Part shown: positions 5,716 through 13,166 of the stretch, one piece after another | Layout of the letters: the number at the start of each line of letters is the position of its first letter | Numbering within the stretch: the stretch's first letter is position 1 | Source of the DNA: Candidatus Zipacnadum vermilionense | Lineage (GTDB): Bacteria > Armatimonadota > Zipacnadia > Zipacnadales > Zipacnadaceae | Reading direction: 5' to 3' | Length of the DNA: 35,149 bases | Assembly: GCA_029821755.1 (NCBI GenBank) | Contig: JALGSV010000035.1 | Location: 1-35,149 of the forward strand | Position numbers and translations under genes: made by a program | The notes under the pieces: model-generated | Told to the model about the DNA's origin: nothing | Seen by the model: only the letters and a program-made list of their open reading frames with translations | Databases searched by the model: none

Positions 5716-8163
5716 ATGTCATTCCTCCGGGCCTGCCAAACCAGGGCGTCTCTGTCCCTCCAGGGAGTGGTGCCCTTGGCCCTGCTGGCGTGCTGGCCGG
5801 TGTGGGCGGGGTCGCAGGCGGCCTTGACCAGGTTGGAGCCCGTAGAAACGAGGTTGGCGCAGGCGGCGACCGGGGAGGCGACTGCCACACCACCGCCATC
5901 CGACACCGGCGAGACGCCGGTGCCACCAGGGACGGAGCCTCACCCCCTGCCCCCTCCCCTCGCAGGGGAGGGGGTACAGAGCACCGGCGAGACGCCGGCG
6001 CTACCGGGAGAGGAGCCCTCAACACCTCCTACCGGCGGTAAGATGGAGCCGGCGTTCCCGGGGGAGCCGGCGGAGGGGCGGGTGATCATACGCGGGAAGC
6101 AGGTGCGCATCGAGAACGGGATCATCCATGCCCGGGGAGAGGTGGTGGTCCGATCTACCCAGTACACGCTGCGCGCGGACGAGGTGGAGTTTGACCAGGA
6201 GACGCAGTGGGCAACGCTGCGCGGGAACATCAGCCTGCAGGGCAAGGACCTCGTGGCCCGCGGGGGGCGGGTGCGGGCCAACGTCAAGACCGGCGAGTGG
6301 CACCTGGAGGAGGGCGGCAGGGTGGTGATCGAGCCGAGCTTCTTCGCGGGAGGGCAGGTAACCGACCAGCTGTACTTGAGTATGCGGGAGGGCTCGTCGC
6401 CGGAGGAGGGGGGGCCGATCACCCTGACGGGGGGTACAGTCAGCTCCTGCGACCTGGAGCACCCGCACTATGACATAAGCGCGCGAGAGATCGAGATTCG
6501 GCCCGGCAAGAAGGTCATCGCCCGGCGGGCCAGCTTGGATATCCTCGGGCGCCGCGTGCTCACCTTCCCCTTCAGCCTGGTGATGCCGCTGGATCAGCAG
6601 AAGAATCAGTACCTGCCGCTGGTGGGAATGAACGACGTGGAGGGGTGGTACGCCAAGTTCGCCTTTGCGTACCTGATGGGGGCCGCGGGGGACGGCGTGG
6701 CGCGGTTGAACCTGTCGACGAAGCGCGGGATCGGACTGGGGTTCGACCACACCATCGCCAGCAAGTTGCAGCAAGGCACCGGGACCGTGCTGTGGGAACC
6801 CTCCCAGGGCTCGCTGAGCACCAACCTACAGCACCGCTACCAGATCGCCGACGCGTGGACCTCCGACCTGACGGGCAGCTACAACAGTAACAGTGGTTAC
6901 TTCGGGAGCACCACCAACCTGGCCGGCAGCTTGCTGCTGACGCGGCAGACGACAGGCGGGCAGACGCAGGTGGGGTACCAACATTCCGTCTCGGGCGGAG
7001 GGTTTGGGGCCTCGCGACGCGACACGCAAACCTTTAGCCAGCGGCAACAGATGGGCAATAACGGCAGTTGGTCACTACGGGGAACGTTCGAGGACTACAA
7101 CTTCGGGGGGAGCGCGCCGGGACAGCGGAACCTGGACACGCGCTTCGAGGTGAACCGACGGGAACGGGCTTGGGATTGGAGCCTGGCGGCCGGGAAGCTT
7201 CTCGAGCTGGCTCGGCCGGAGGGACAGGCACGCCGATACGCGCTCAACCGCTTGCCGGCGCTGGTCGTCAACACCGATAGCCGGCGGCTAGGCAACTACA
7301 AGCTCTTGGGGCGGGTGCCCTTCACCGCGCAACTGGGGCTGGGCCAGTTCGAGCAGCAGCCGGCGGACATCAGCGTGGGGCGAGTCGGGCTGGACCTGCG
7401 CCTGGGAGGCAACCAGCAGCGCTGGGGCAAGCGGCAGCTGGCCACGGTCTCAGGGCGATTCCTGCAGTCCCTCTACACTGACTCGTCGGCCCAATATGTT
7501 CTGGCGGCCAACCTGGACTGGCAGTACGATCTGGGGAACGCCTGGCAGACGCGGTTGCGCTACGACCACTCGGAACGGCACGGCTTCGCGCCCATCAGCC
7601 TCGACTACGGGAGCAGGAGCGACTACTTCACCTGGCAACTGGTGCGGGCGATCACCGACCGGCAGCGGATGGAGCTGACCACGGGATACGACGCCGTGGG
7701 GCATTACTGGCAGGATGCGTACCTGCGGGCGGAGTACATGCCCACCCGCCGGAACAAGCTGTCACTGCAGACCGGGTACAGTATCGAGCAGACGGAATGG
7801 CGGCCGCTGGGGTTGATGTGGACGCATGTGAGCCGGCCCAACCTGTACCTGACGCTGGCTGCGGAGTATGATCTAACCGGGGAGGGTCTGACGCGGGCGA
7901 CGAGTGAACTGGACTGGCAGGTCAACCGGCTGTGGCGGGTGGCGGCGGTCAGCGGCTACACCGGCTACAGCGGGCAGTTGGACACGCTGGACGTCCAGGT
8001 GCAGCGCGACCTGCACTGCATGATCGGGACGCTCACCTACAGCAAGGCGCTGAACCAGATAATGGTAGGCATCAGCATCAAGGCCTTCCCCTCGCCGGAG
8101 CAGATCATCGGGATCGGGCGAGGCGGGCAGCAGTTCCAGGCGCTCCCAGGGCAATACTTCTAA
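5716..8163 (+). CDS. LptD/OstA-like outer-membrane assembly protein
   Basis: This 815-residue protein appears to be the outer-membrane LPS translocon or a close relative. Residues 1-31 form a signal peptide. Residues 50-120 are a Pro/Gly/Thr linker. About 122-225 resemble the OstA/LptA beta-jellyroll (GEVVVRSTQYTLRADEVEFD, with repeated G-x-hydrophobic strands). A segment with SSCDLEHPHYDISAREIEI near 243-262 and ASLDILGRRVLTFPFS resembles the LptD transition, and the rest is alternating beta strands of a barrel ending in QYF, a suitable C-terminal aromatic. The linker contains two TGETP peptides encoded by dispersed DNA hairpin repeats (5904-6000). The ATG at 5716 was chosen for the signal peptide; upstream frame sequence overlaps the permease gene. 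Conserved LptD cysteine pairs are not evident, only C29 and C245 early on and one late Cys. Confidence 0.82.
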   Translation: MSFLRACQTRASLSLQGVVPLALLACWPVWAGSQAALTRLEPVETRLAQAATGEATATPPPSDTGETPVPPGTEPHPLPPPLAGEGVQSTGETPALPGEEPSTPPTGGKMEPAFPGEPAEGRVIIRGKQVRIENGIIHARGEVVVRSTQYTLRADEVEFDQETQWATLRGNISLQGKDLVARGGRVRANVKTGEWHLEEGGRVVIEPSFFAGGQVTDQLYLSMREGSSPEEGGPITLTGGTVSSCDLEHPHYDISAREIEIRPGKKVIARRASLDILGRRVLTFPFSLVMPLDQQKNQYLPLVGMNDVEGWYAKFAFAYLMGAAGDGVARLNLSTKRGIGLGFDHTIASKLQQGTGTVLWEPSQGSLSTNLQHRYQIADAWTSDLTGSYNSNSGYFGSTTNLAGSLLLTRQTTGGQTQVGYQHSVSGGGFGASRRDTQTFSQRQQMGNNGSWSLRGTFEDYNFGGSAPGQRNLDTRFEVNRRERAWDWSLAAGKLLELARPEGQARRYALNRLPALVVNTDSRRLGNYKLLGRVPFTAQLGLGQFEQQPADISVGRVGLDLRLGGNQQRWGKRQLATVSGRFLQSLYTDSSAQYVLAANLDWQYDLGNAWQTRLRYDHSERHGFAPISLDYGSRSDYFTWQLVRAITDRQRMELTTGYDAVGHYWQDAYLRAEYMPTRRNKLSLQTGYSIEQTEWRPLGLMWTHVSRPNLYLTLAAEYDLTGEGLTRATSELDWQVNRLWRVAAVSGYTGYSGQLDTLDVQVQRDLHCMIGTLTYSKALNQIMVGISIKAFPSPEQIIGIGRGGQQFQALPGQYF
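5904..6000 (+). repeat. REP-like hairpin repeats inside the lptD-like gene
   Basis: A perfect hairpin CACCGGCGAGACGCCGGTG (5904-5922) is followed by CCACC. A second copy at 5982-6000 differs by one base in the stem and is followed by CTACCGGG. Between them lies another perfect hairpin with an 11 bp stem (5950-5960 with 5964-5974, loop CGC). The reading frame stays open and encodes TGETPVPP and TGETPALPG. A third copy of the first hairpin lies between genes at 13094-13112, so the sequence is a dispersed element rather than a protein-level repeat. Confidence 0.75.
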
Positions 8164-8221
8164 CGGCAGGCACGAGGGCAGGCACAGAGGCAGGCTCAAC
8201 GACAGGCACAACGGCAGCCGG
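8164..8221 (+). repeat. 12-bp tandem repeat directly after the lptD-like stop codon
   Basis: Starting at the base after the stop, four units of 12 bp and a partial fifth follow the pattern NGNCAGGCNCNN. The unit is a multiple of three and would encode RQAQ-type repeats if read. It is a degenerate minisatellite seen directly. Confidence 0.65.
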
Positions 8222-8476
8222 GCTGGCCCCCCGGAGGGGCCGCATGGGTGGACCGCGACGGTAGTCGCGGGACGGGCCCCATCCGGCCCTGGGAGGCGCC
8301 GGAGCTACCGGGAGGGCTGGGGCACCGCCCTCGCCAGGTAGACGCTGCACAGAGCTACCCCCGACCCCAAGGCCTGCCAGGCACTGAGTTACCCGCGGAG
8401 CAGTGCCCAGGCACCGGCCCACGCCCCCCCGGGAAGCACCACTACTACTTCCACGAAACGGTGAAGAACGTCGGCT
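8222..8476. other. intergenic stretch, no firm gene
   Basis: With the preceding tandem repeat this forms a 313 nt gap between convergent genes. The frame of the lptD-like gene stays open past its stop to about 8544, with a possible GTG start at 8248 and a GGAGG some 10 nt upstream. The encoded 98 residues are Gly/Pro-rich, match nothing I know and run into the opposing gene, so I do not call it. A CTACCGGGAGGG tail like that of the REP repeats occurs near 8311. Confidence 0.4.
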
Positions 8477-9319
8477 TCATCCCCGCGCCTCAGGGCGGGG
8501 CGGCAGGACGGGTGGGGTCAGTCTGGTCGCGCACTGCTGCATGATCACGGCGGCCTGAGCCAGGGGCAGGTCCGAGGGCGGGAGAGCCTCCACAGTGATG
8601 GGGAGGGTGTAGTCTATCTCCCGCAGCGCGGCGAAGAAGTCCTCCCACGCAATCCTGCCCCGGCCGGGGAAGAGATGGTCGTCCTGGCCACCGTTATCGT
8701 GGAAGTGGAGGCCCAGCAGGCGCGGGGCGAAGGCGCGCACGAAAGCCGCCGGGCCCTCCCCGGAGATCGCGGCGTGTCCGGTGTCGCAGCAGAAGCCGAA
8801 AACGGTCGGGTCGAGGGCCTCCAGCAGCTCCCGCATGTCGCTCAGACTGCTGCCGACGTAGCCGGGCGGGAGGTTCTCCACGGCCAGCAAAACGCCGGTC
8901 TCACGGGCGACCGGCCCGAGCTCGCGGAGGCTGTCGAGGGAACGCTGGAGCTGGGCGGGCACCGGCTCGTCTGGGGTCAGCTCCTGGCCGGGATGGAGGA
9001 TGACATGCCGGGCGCCGAGGCGGGCGGCGGCGCGGACGATGGTCTTGTTGGCCTCCACGCTGAAGGTGCGCGTCGTGGGGTCGGGCGAGGCCAGGTCCCA
9101 GTTGAAGCGGAATTCGGTGTGGACGGCGTGGCAGCCAATCCCGAACTGCGCGCCAAGGGCGGCGACCCACTCGAGTTGGTCCGGATCGCGCAGGTCGGGA
9201 TTGGGCGGTTCAGCCCCGGTGCTGAGCTCGATCAGAGGTATGCTCAGATCGTGCAGGGCGCGGAAGGTATCGGCGAGGGAGTCTCCGAGGACCCAACTGG
9301 CAGCAGCGATTTCGCTCAT
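8477..9319 (-). CDS. sugar phosphate isomerase/epimerase-like TIM-barrel protein
   Basis: This 280-residue protein fits the xylose isomerase-like TIM-barrel superfamily (AP endonuclease family 2). Metal and catalytic positions are visible in order: HTEF after strand 3, VILHPGQE, AVENLP, CCDTGHA, LGLHFHDN and TVEAL, supplying the Glu/Asp/His set that binds a divalent metal. Such proteins interconvert or epimerise keto-sugars or cyclitols; the substrate is unknown. Length is as expected. The ATG at 9319 has only a weak GAG-containing site upstream. The end overlaps no other gene. It lies downstream of a Pro-rich lipoprotein gene (10 nt gap) and an alcohol dehydrogenase on the same strand, so it may share their transcript and act with the dehydrogenase on a polyol or sugar. 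Confidence 0.88.
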   Translation of the reverse strand: MSEIAAASWVLGDSLADTFRALHDLSIPLIELSTGAEPPNPDLRDPDQLEWVAALGAQFGIGCHAVHTEFRFNWDLASPDPTTRTFSVEANKTIVRAAARLGARHVILHPGQELTPDEPVPAQLQRSLDSLRELGPVARETGVLLAVENLPPGYVGSSLSDMRELLEALDPTVFGFCCDTGHAAISGEGPAAFVRAFAPRLLGLHFHDNGGQDDHLFPGRGRIAWEDFFAALREIDYTLPITVEALPPSDLPLAQAAVIMQQCATRLTPPVLPPRPEARG

Positions 9320-9329
9320 TAGTGGTGTC

Positions 9330-9857
9330 TCACTTTGGTCGAGTCGCGAACCGCGGGGCGCGAGTCGCGAGGCGGCGGAAGTTGTGGCGAGTTCTCCTTT
9401 GGTTAGTGCGCAGGGCTACCACGGCTGCGGACAGGCCGGGCAGGGGCGGGGGCGGCCGTGGGAGGGATCGCGAGCATTCTGCGGCTCCACGCCAGCCGGA
9501 GGAGGGGCAGGCGGCGGAGCGGGGGGGGGCAGTTGTGGGGACCGTTTCGGGCGGAGCGGCCGGCACCGAGGGGGTATCCGGAAGAAGGGGAGCCGGCGGA
9601 GGAGGGGATGGACGGCGGCGGTGGCTGGTCCGCGTGGGCCGCGCTGTTGGGGCCGGCGGGTCGGGCTGACGGGATTCGGCTGGAGCCGCCTCCGGACCGG
9701 GAGTCGGGGCTGGAGACGCGGACGGGAGCGGAGGCGGGGGCGGAACCGGGGAGAAGACGGGCGCCGGGGAGACAGGCGCGGCCGTCCGCGGGGCACATCC
9801 GCCCAGCAAGATGATGGCGAGGAAGGCGACGCAGATTGGCATGAGACAACGTTGCAT
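9330..9857 (-). CDS. proline-rich predicted lipoprotein
   Basis: The N-terminus MQRCLMPICVAFLAIILLGGC is a good lipoprotein signal with lipobox LGGC, so the product would be acylated and exported. The following 90-100 residues are mostly Pro, Ala and Ser, and the last 50 are Arg-rich. This low-complexity composition also leaves other frames open, so the C-terminal half may not be real or the gene may be decaying. I chose the ATG at 9857 because the signal begins there; a GTG eight codons upstream is also in frame. The ribosome binding site is weak. No function can be assigned. It sits between an alcohol dehydrogenase gene and an isomerase-like gene. Confidence 0.45.
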   Translation of the reverse strand: MQRCLMPICVAFLAIILLGGCAPRTAAPVSPAPVFSPVPPPPPLPSASPAPTPGPEAAPAESRQPDPPAPTARPTRTSHRRRPSPPPPAPLLPDTPSVPAAPPETVPTTAPPRSAACPSSGWRGAAECSRSLPRPPPPLPGLSAAVVALRTNQRRTRHNFRRLATRAPRFATRPK

Positions 9858-9880
9858 GGTGTTCCGCGGACGACTACTCA

Positions 9881-9900
9881 CGCAGGCTTGGAGGCCTGCG
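9881..9900. repeat. REP-like hairpin
   Basis: CGCAGGC pairs with GCCTGCG around TTGGAG, followed by CTACCCGGA. The tail resembles that of the hairpins at 5982-6000 (CTACCGGGA), so it is probably a member of the same dispersed family. It lies 10 nt after the alcohol dehydrogenase stop codon and might also affect transcript ends. Confidence 0.5.
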
Positions 9901-9910
9901 CTACCCGGAG

Positions 9911-11062
9911 TTACATGCTTTCCACCAGCATGGCACGGACCTCGGCCTCGCCGACGGAAATCGGCATGCGGTCGAGGGTGCCGCGGTTGTAGCGCAAAGT
10001 GTCGGCGACTATCTCGTCCACGCAGTCTGCCCTGACGCCGAGATCACCGAGAGTGACCGAGAGTCCCACCTTCTCCAACAACTGACGCAGGGCCGGCTCC
10101 AACTGTTCCGAGGATTCCCCGGCGCCCAGGAGCGCCGCGAGATGGGCGAAGCGTGCCGGGGATTGAGCATGAAATAGGCGGGCGTAGGCCGGGAGCAGGG
10201 CGGCCAGGCCCTCCCCGTGCGTCAGGTCGGTGTAGTGGGCGCTGAGTGGATGTTCGAGGGCGTGGATGATGGTTCCGCCGCAGTTGGACAGGCCATAACC
10301 GGCGAAGATGTCGGCCTCGCTCAGGGCGCGGCGAGCCTCCCGGTCGGAGCCGTCGGCGACGGCGCGGGGGAGGAATTCGGCGACCAGGGCCACCGCCTTT
10401 TCGACGCATAGGTCGGTAACGGGGCTGGCCCCGCTCGCGAAGGAGGCCTCGATCGAGTGGCAGAGCACATCGATTCCCGTCGCGGCGGTGACGCGAGGCG
10501 GGGCGGAATAGGTCAACTCCGGGTCGCAGATCGCCACGCGAGGAAAGATCGCGTCACCGGCGAGGGAGGTCTTGACGCGCGCCGCCTCGGCGTTAATAAT
10601 GGCGAAGGGGGTGAGCTGGCTGGAGGTACCGGCGGTGGAGGTCACGCAGATGATCGGCAGCGTCTGCGGGCCGGGCTTGGCCTTCTTGCCGTCGGGACCG
10701 AAGAGGAGGAAATCGTCGATGTCGCGGTCGTGGGTGCCGGCGACGGCGACGCCCTTGGCGGTGTCCATCGGCGAACCGCCGCCCAGACCGAGGATCACGT
10801 CGCAGCCGCGCTCCCGGCATCGGGCGGCCGCCTCGCGGATGCCGATATCGGTGGGGTTGGGGCGGACGCCGGTGAAGACGGTAGCCTGCACCCCAGCGGC
10901 GGCGAGTAGGTCTTGGGCCTGTTGCAGGCGGCCGGTGCGCTGCATGGCCTCCCGGCCGGTGACGATTAGGGCATGGGAGCCGTAGCGGGCGGTGTGGACG
11001 CCGAGTTCCGCGAAGGACCCTTCGCCCATGGCGAGGCGGACGGGATTGAAGAAGGAAGACAT
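9911..11062 (-). CDS. iron-containing alcohol dehydrogenase family protein
   Basis: This 383-residue protein belongs to the group III (Fe-type) NAD(P)-dependent alcohol dehydrogenases. GGGSPMDTAKG near 94-104 is the nucleotide site. The metal ligands are D198 and H202 (GIDVLCHSIEA), H267 (IIHALEHPL) and H282 (LTHGEG), all present. It would interconvert an alcohol and an aldehyde or ketone in the cytoplasm; substrate unknown. The ATG at 11062 was chosen because the family begins SFFNPVRL there; more than 100 upstream in-frame residues are Ala/Pro-rich and overlap the next gene. GGAG lies about 13 nt upstream. The gene is on the same strand as the histidine kinase and isomerase genes, with a hairpin (11120-11150) upstream. 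Confidence 0.9.
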   Translation of the reverse strand: MSSFFNPVRLAMGEGSFAELGVHTARYGSHALIVTGREAMQRTGRLQQAQDLLAAAGVQATVFTGVRPNPTDIGIREAAARCRERGCDVILGLGGGSPMDTAKGVAVAGTHDRDIDDFLLFGPDGKKAKPGPQTLPIICVTSTAGTSSQLTPFAIINAEAARVKTSLAGDAIFPRVAICDPELTYSAPPRVTAATGIDVLCHSIEASFASGASPVTDLCVEKAVALVAEFLPRAVADGSDREARRALSEADIFAGYGLSNCGGTIIHALEHPLSAHYTDLTHGEGLAALLPAYARLFHAQSPARFAHLAALLGAGESSEQLEPALRQLLEKVGLSVTLGDLGVRADCVDEIVADTLRYNRGTLDRMPISVGEAEVRAMLVESM

Positions 11063-11119
11063 GATTGAGTTGGGACTCCAGTTGGAAAGACAGTTGGAAC
11101 GGCAGTAGCGGCGCCTTGC

Positions 11120-11150
11120 GCGGAGGGCAGGCTTCGGGCCCGCCCTCCGC
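11120..11150. repeat. 13-bp stem hairpin with a CTTCGG-type loop
   Basis: GCGGAGGGCAGGC pairs with GCCCGCCCTCCGC (12 of 13 positions) around TTCGG. The right arm also occurs at the 25089-25164 repeat, which suggests a second dispersed repeat family. It lies between a small membrane protein gene and the alcohol dehydrogenase gene and has no U-run, so it is less likely to be a terminator. Confidence 0.55.
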
Positions 11151-11163
11151 GGTGCACTTGGAC

Positions 11164-11523
11164 CTATCGTGTGTTGAATGCGCCGGGCGGGCTGGGCGGC
11201 GGCGTGGGACGCGACGGCGGAGGCGGCGCCGGGGCCGGCCGGTAGGTCGGCGGCGGCGCGGGGGCCTCCGGCACATATGGTGGCGGGGCGACCAGGTCCA
11301 GCAAACGGCGCCGGCCCGGGCCGACCCAGGTCCACACCAGCCACAGCAAGGCCAGCACCAGCAGCAGCACCAGCAGAGACAGCAACCACGACCGGGAGCG
11401 CGCAGACACGACGGGCAGCCGGCTAACCAGCGACGAACCCTTCGGCGGTGCGGGCACCGGAGCGGGAGGCTGCTTCTCGCGGCGCAATTGGTGCAGAACC
11501 TGCGGGCGCAGCTTGCGGCTCAC
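11164..11523 (-). CDS. small single-pass membrane protein with Pro-rich tail
   Basis: This 119-residue protein has a basic N-terminal half (residues 1-43), one strong hydrophobic helix (WLLSLLVLLLVLALLWLVW, about 46-64), and a C-terminal tail of about 45 residues rich in Pro and Ala. The start is GTG at 11523, supported by GGAGG 8 nt upstream. I do not recognise a family. The positive-inside rule suggests the Pro-rich tail is outside the inner membrane. The gene lies 107 nt after a GAF histidine kinase gene on the same strand and could be co-transcribed with it, but no functional link can be shown. Real coding is supported by the start signal and the clean helix. Confidence 0.6.
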   Translation of the reverse strand: MSRKLRPQVLHQLRREKQPPAPVPAPPKGSSLVSRLPVVSARSRSWLLSLLVLLLVLALLWLVWTWVGPGRRRLLDLVAPPPYVPEAPAPPPTYRPAPAPPPPSRPTPPPSPPGAFNTR

Positions 11524-11630
11524 GGACGGGACCTCCAGAGATCGGCATCCCGAAATCAGCCGCCGAGCGGGCGGGGTACTTCGCCCAGTTCGCGGCGCGA
11601 GCCGTGCTCGTGTGCGACCCCTGTCGGATC

Positions 11631-12968
11631 CTAGGCGGGCGGCTGGTTGATCGGGATCTTGCAGCGGACCGTCGTGCCGCAGCCGACCTCACTGTCCAAC
11701 TCTATTATACCCCCGTGGGCGCGGACCACGTTGGCCACTATCTTGGTGCCCAGGCCGGTGCCCATCGGCTTGGTGCTGACGGCGTTCTCGGTGAAGAGCT
11801 TGGCCTTGACCTCCGGCGGGATACCGGGGCCGGTGTCCTCGCACTCCAGGATCAGGTAGTTGCCCTCCGGCCAGGGGGCGGCGGCACCGGTGAGAGTGCG
11901 GAAGGTAACGCCGCAGCCCTCGGTGCAGGCGTCGATGGCGTTGAAGATCAGGTTGTAGATGAGGTTGTAGATCTGCTTCTTGTCCACGCAGGCCGTCGGT
12001 ATGTCGCCGACCGTTTCCACCGAGAGAGTGACGATGGACTTGTCGGCCTGGGGGCGCAGGAGGTTGAGCACGCGGCCGACGATCTCGGGGACGTCGGCCT
12101 CCTCGAAGGTCGGTTCGCTGACCATGCCCTTGATGGCGCCCGCGATCTCCGCCATGCGCTGCTGGACGGCGTCGGAGCCCTCCAGGAACATCTCGAACAA
12201 CTCCGGCATCAGCTCGCGGAGGGTGCCCATGGCGTCGTTGATCTTCTCGGCGATTTCCGGACCGGCCTCGGCGGTGATCTCATCCAGGTCGGTGAAGGCC
12301 TCCTCGGCGAACATCTGGAGGGTCTCCGTGCCGGTTTTGACCGGGGCTATCATGTTCTTTACGTCGTGGCTCAGGTCTCCGAGGAAACGGACCACGGTGG
12401 CCAGACGCGCCTCCTCAGCCAGGCGGGCGGACTCGATGGCGGCGGCCACCTCGCTGGACATGATCTCGATCAGCCGTACGTCGCTGTCGGTGAAGGCGCC
12501 CTCGTGCTTGTTCAGGACCTGCATCACGCCGAGGGGAGCGCCATCGACAGACTTGAGCGGGACGGTCACCATGTTGTGGGTGACGTAGCCGGAGTCCTCG
12601 TCCACTTTGCGCAGGTGGCTCTTCTCCTTGGAGACGTCTTCGGAGATGAGGCTGGTGCCGCTGGTGAAGACTTGACCGGCGATGCCTTGGTCGGGGGCGA
12701 TTTCCAGGCCGGTGATAGTGGCGGCGGCCTCGCCGATGACGTAGCGGTAGACCAGCTTCTCTTTCTTGGGGTCGAGGAGCACCAGGGACCCCGCGTCGGC
12801 CTCGGCGATTTCTAGACACAATCCGAGAGCCTCGTGGACGATGTCTTCGACCTTGGTGACGGAGCTGAGGCTGGCTGCGATGCGCTGGACCGCGGCTAGT
12901 TGCCGGCTGAGCTGCTCGACTTCTTCGCGGAGCCGATCCTCGGTGGGGGGGAGCGAGGTGACGTCCAT
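11631..12968 (-). CDS. GAF-domain histidine kinase, no transmembrane segment
   Basis: This 445-residue protein has a short coiled N-terminus, a GAF domain (about 27-185), a dimerisation/phosphoacceptor helix with the H box FLGDLSHDVKN (H201), an unusually acidic helical insert (about 225-300), and a HATPase domain with N box (NLIYNLIFNAIDA), G1 (DTGPGIP), F box (LFTENAVSTK) and G2 (GTGLGT). All catalytic boxes are intact. There is no signal peptide or membrane segment, so it should sense a cytosolic ligand or partner through GAF. No response regulator gene is adjacent, making it an orphan kinase in this view. AGGAGGT lies 8 nt before the ATG at 12968. Confidence 0.93.
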   Translation of the reverse strand: MDVTSLPPTEDRLREEVEQLSRQLAAVQRIAASLSSVTKVEDIVHEALGLCLEIAEADAGSLVLLDPKKEKLVYRYVIGEAAATITGLEIAPDQGIAGQVFTSGTSLISEDVSKEKSHLRKVDEDSGYVTHNMVTVPLKSVDGAPLGVMQVLNKHEGAFTDSDVRLIEIMSSEVAAAIESARLAEEARLATVVRFLGDLSHDVKNMIAPVKTGTETLQMFAEEAFTDLDEITAEAGPEIAEKINDAMGTLRELMPELFEMFLEGSDAVQQRMAEIAGAIKGMVSEPTFEEADVPEIVGRVLNLLRPQADKSIVTLSVETVGDIPTACVDKKQIYNLIYNLIFNAIDACTEGCGVTFRTLTGAAAPWPEGNYLILECEDTGPGIPPEVKAKLFTENAVSTKPMGTGLGTKIVANVVRAHGGIIELDSEVGCGTTVRCKIPINQPPA

Positions 12969-13093
12969 AGGGCGACCTCCTGTTGACGTGGCGGATGGAA
13001 AGTTCCAGAAACGGGCGTGGATCGCAGAGGGTGCAATGGGCTCATCTGCACCGATCTCCTAACGTTCCATCTCTGCTTTCTCCAACCGCCCGG

Positions 13094-13112
13094 CACCGGC
13101 GAGTCGCCGGTG
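13094..13112. repeat. REP-like hairpin, third copy
   Basis: CACCGGCGAGTCGCCGGTG is an 8 bp perfect stem with a 3 nt loop, followed by GTACCGGG. It differs from the copy at 5904-5922 only in the loop. It lies between the TPR lipoprotein stop and the histidine kinase start. Confidence 0.7.
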
Positions 13113-13166
13113 GTACCGGGATTAGTTCCTCACGGCACCGTGCCGCGTTCCACGGTCCACGTGCCG

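Noticed and set aside
8248-8544. Small open frame with a GTG start and GGAGG upstream
   Set aside because: Gly/Pro-rich, no known family, and it overlaps the opposing isomerase-like gene; kept only as an observation.
9000-9992. Plus-strand open frame of 330 codons
   Set aside because: It covers three minus-strand genes with better start signals and is Arg/Gly-rich without motifs.
11448-12815. Long plus-strand open frame of 455 codons
   Set aside because: It is antisense to the histidine kinase gene with all its catalytic boxes; the plus-strand translation shows no family.
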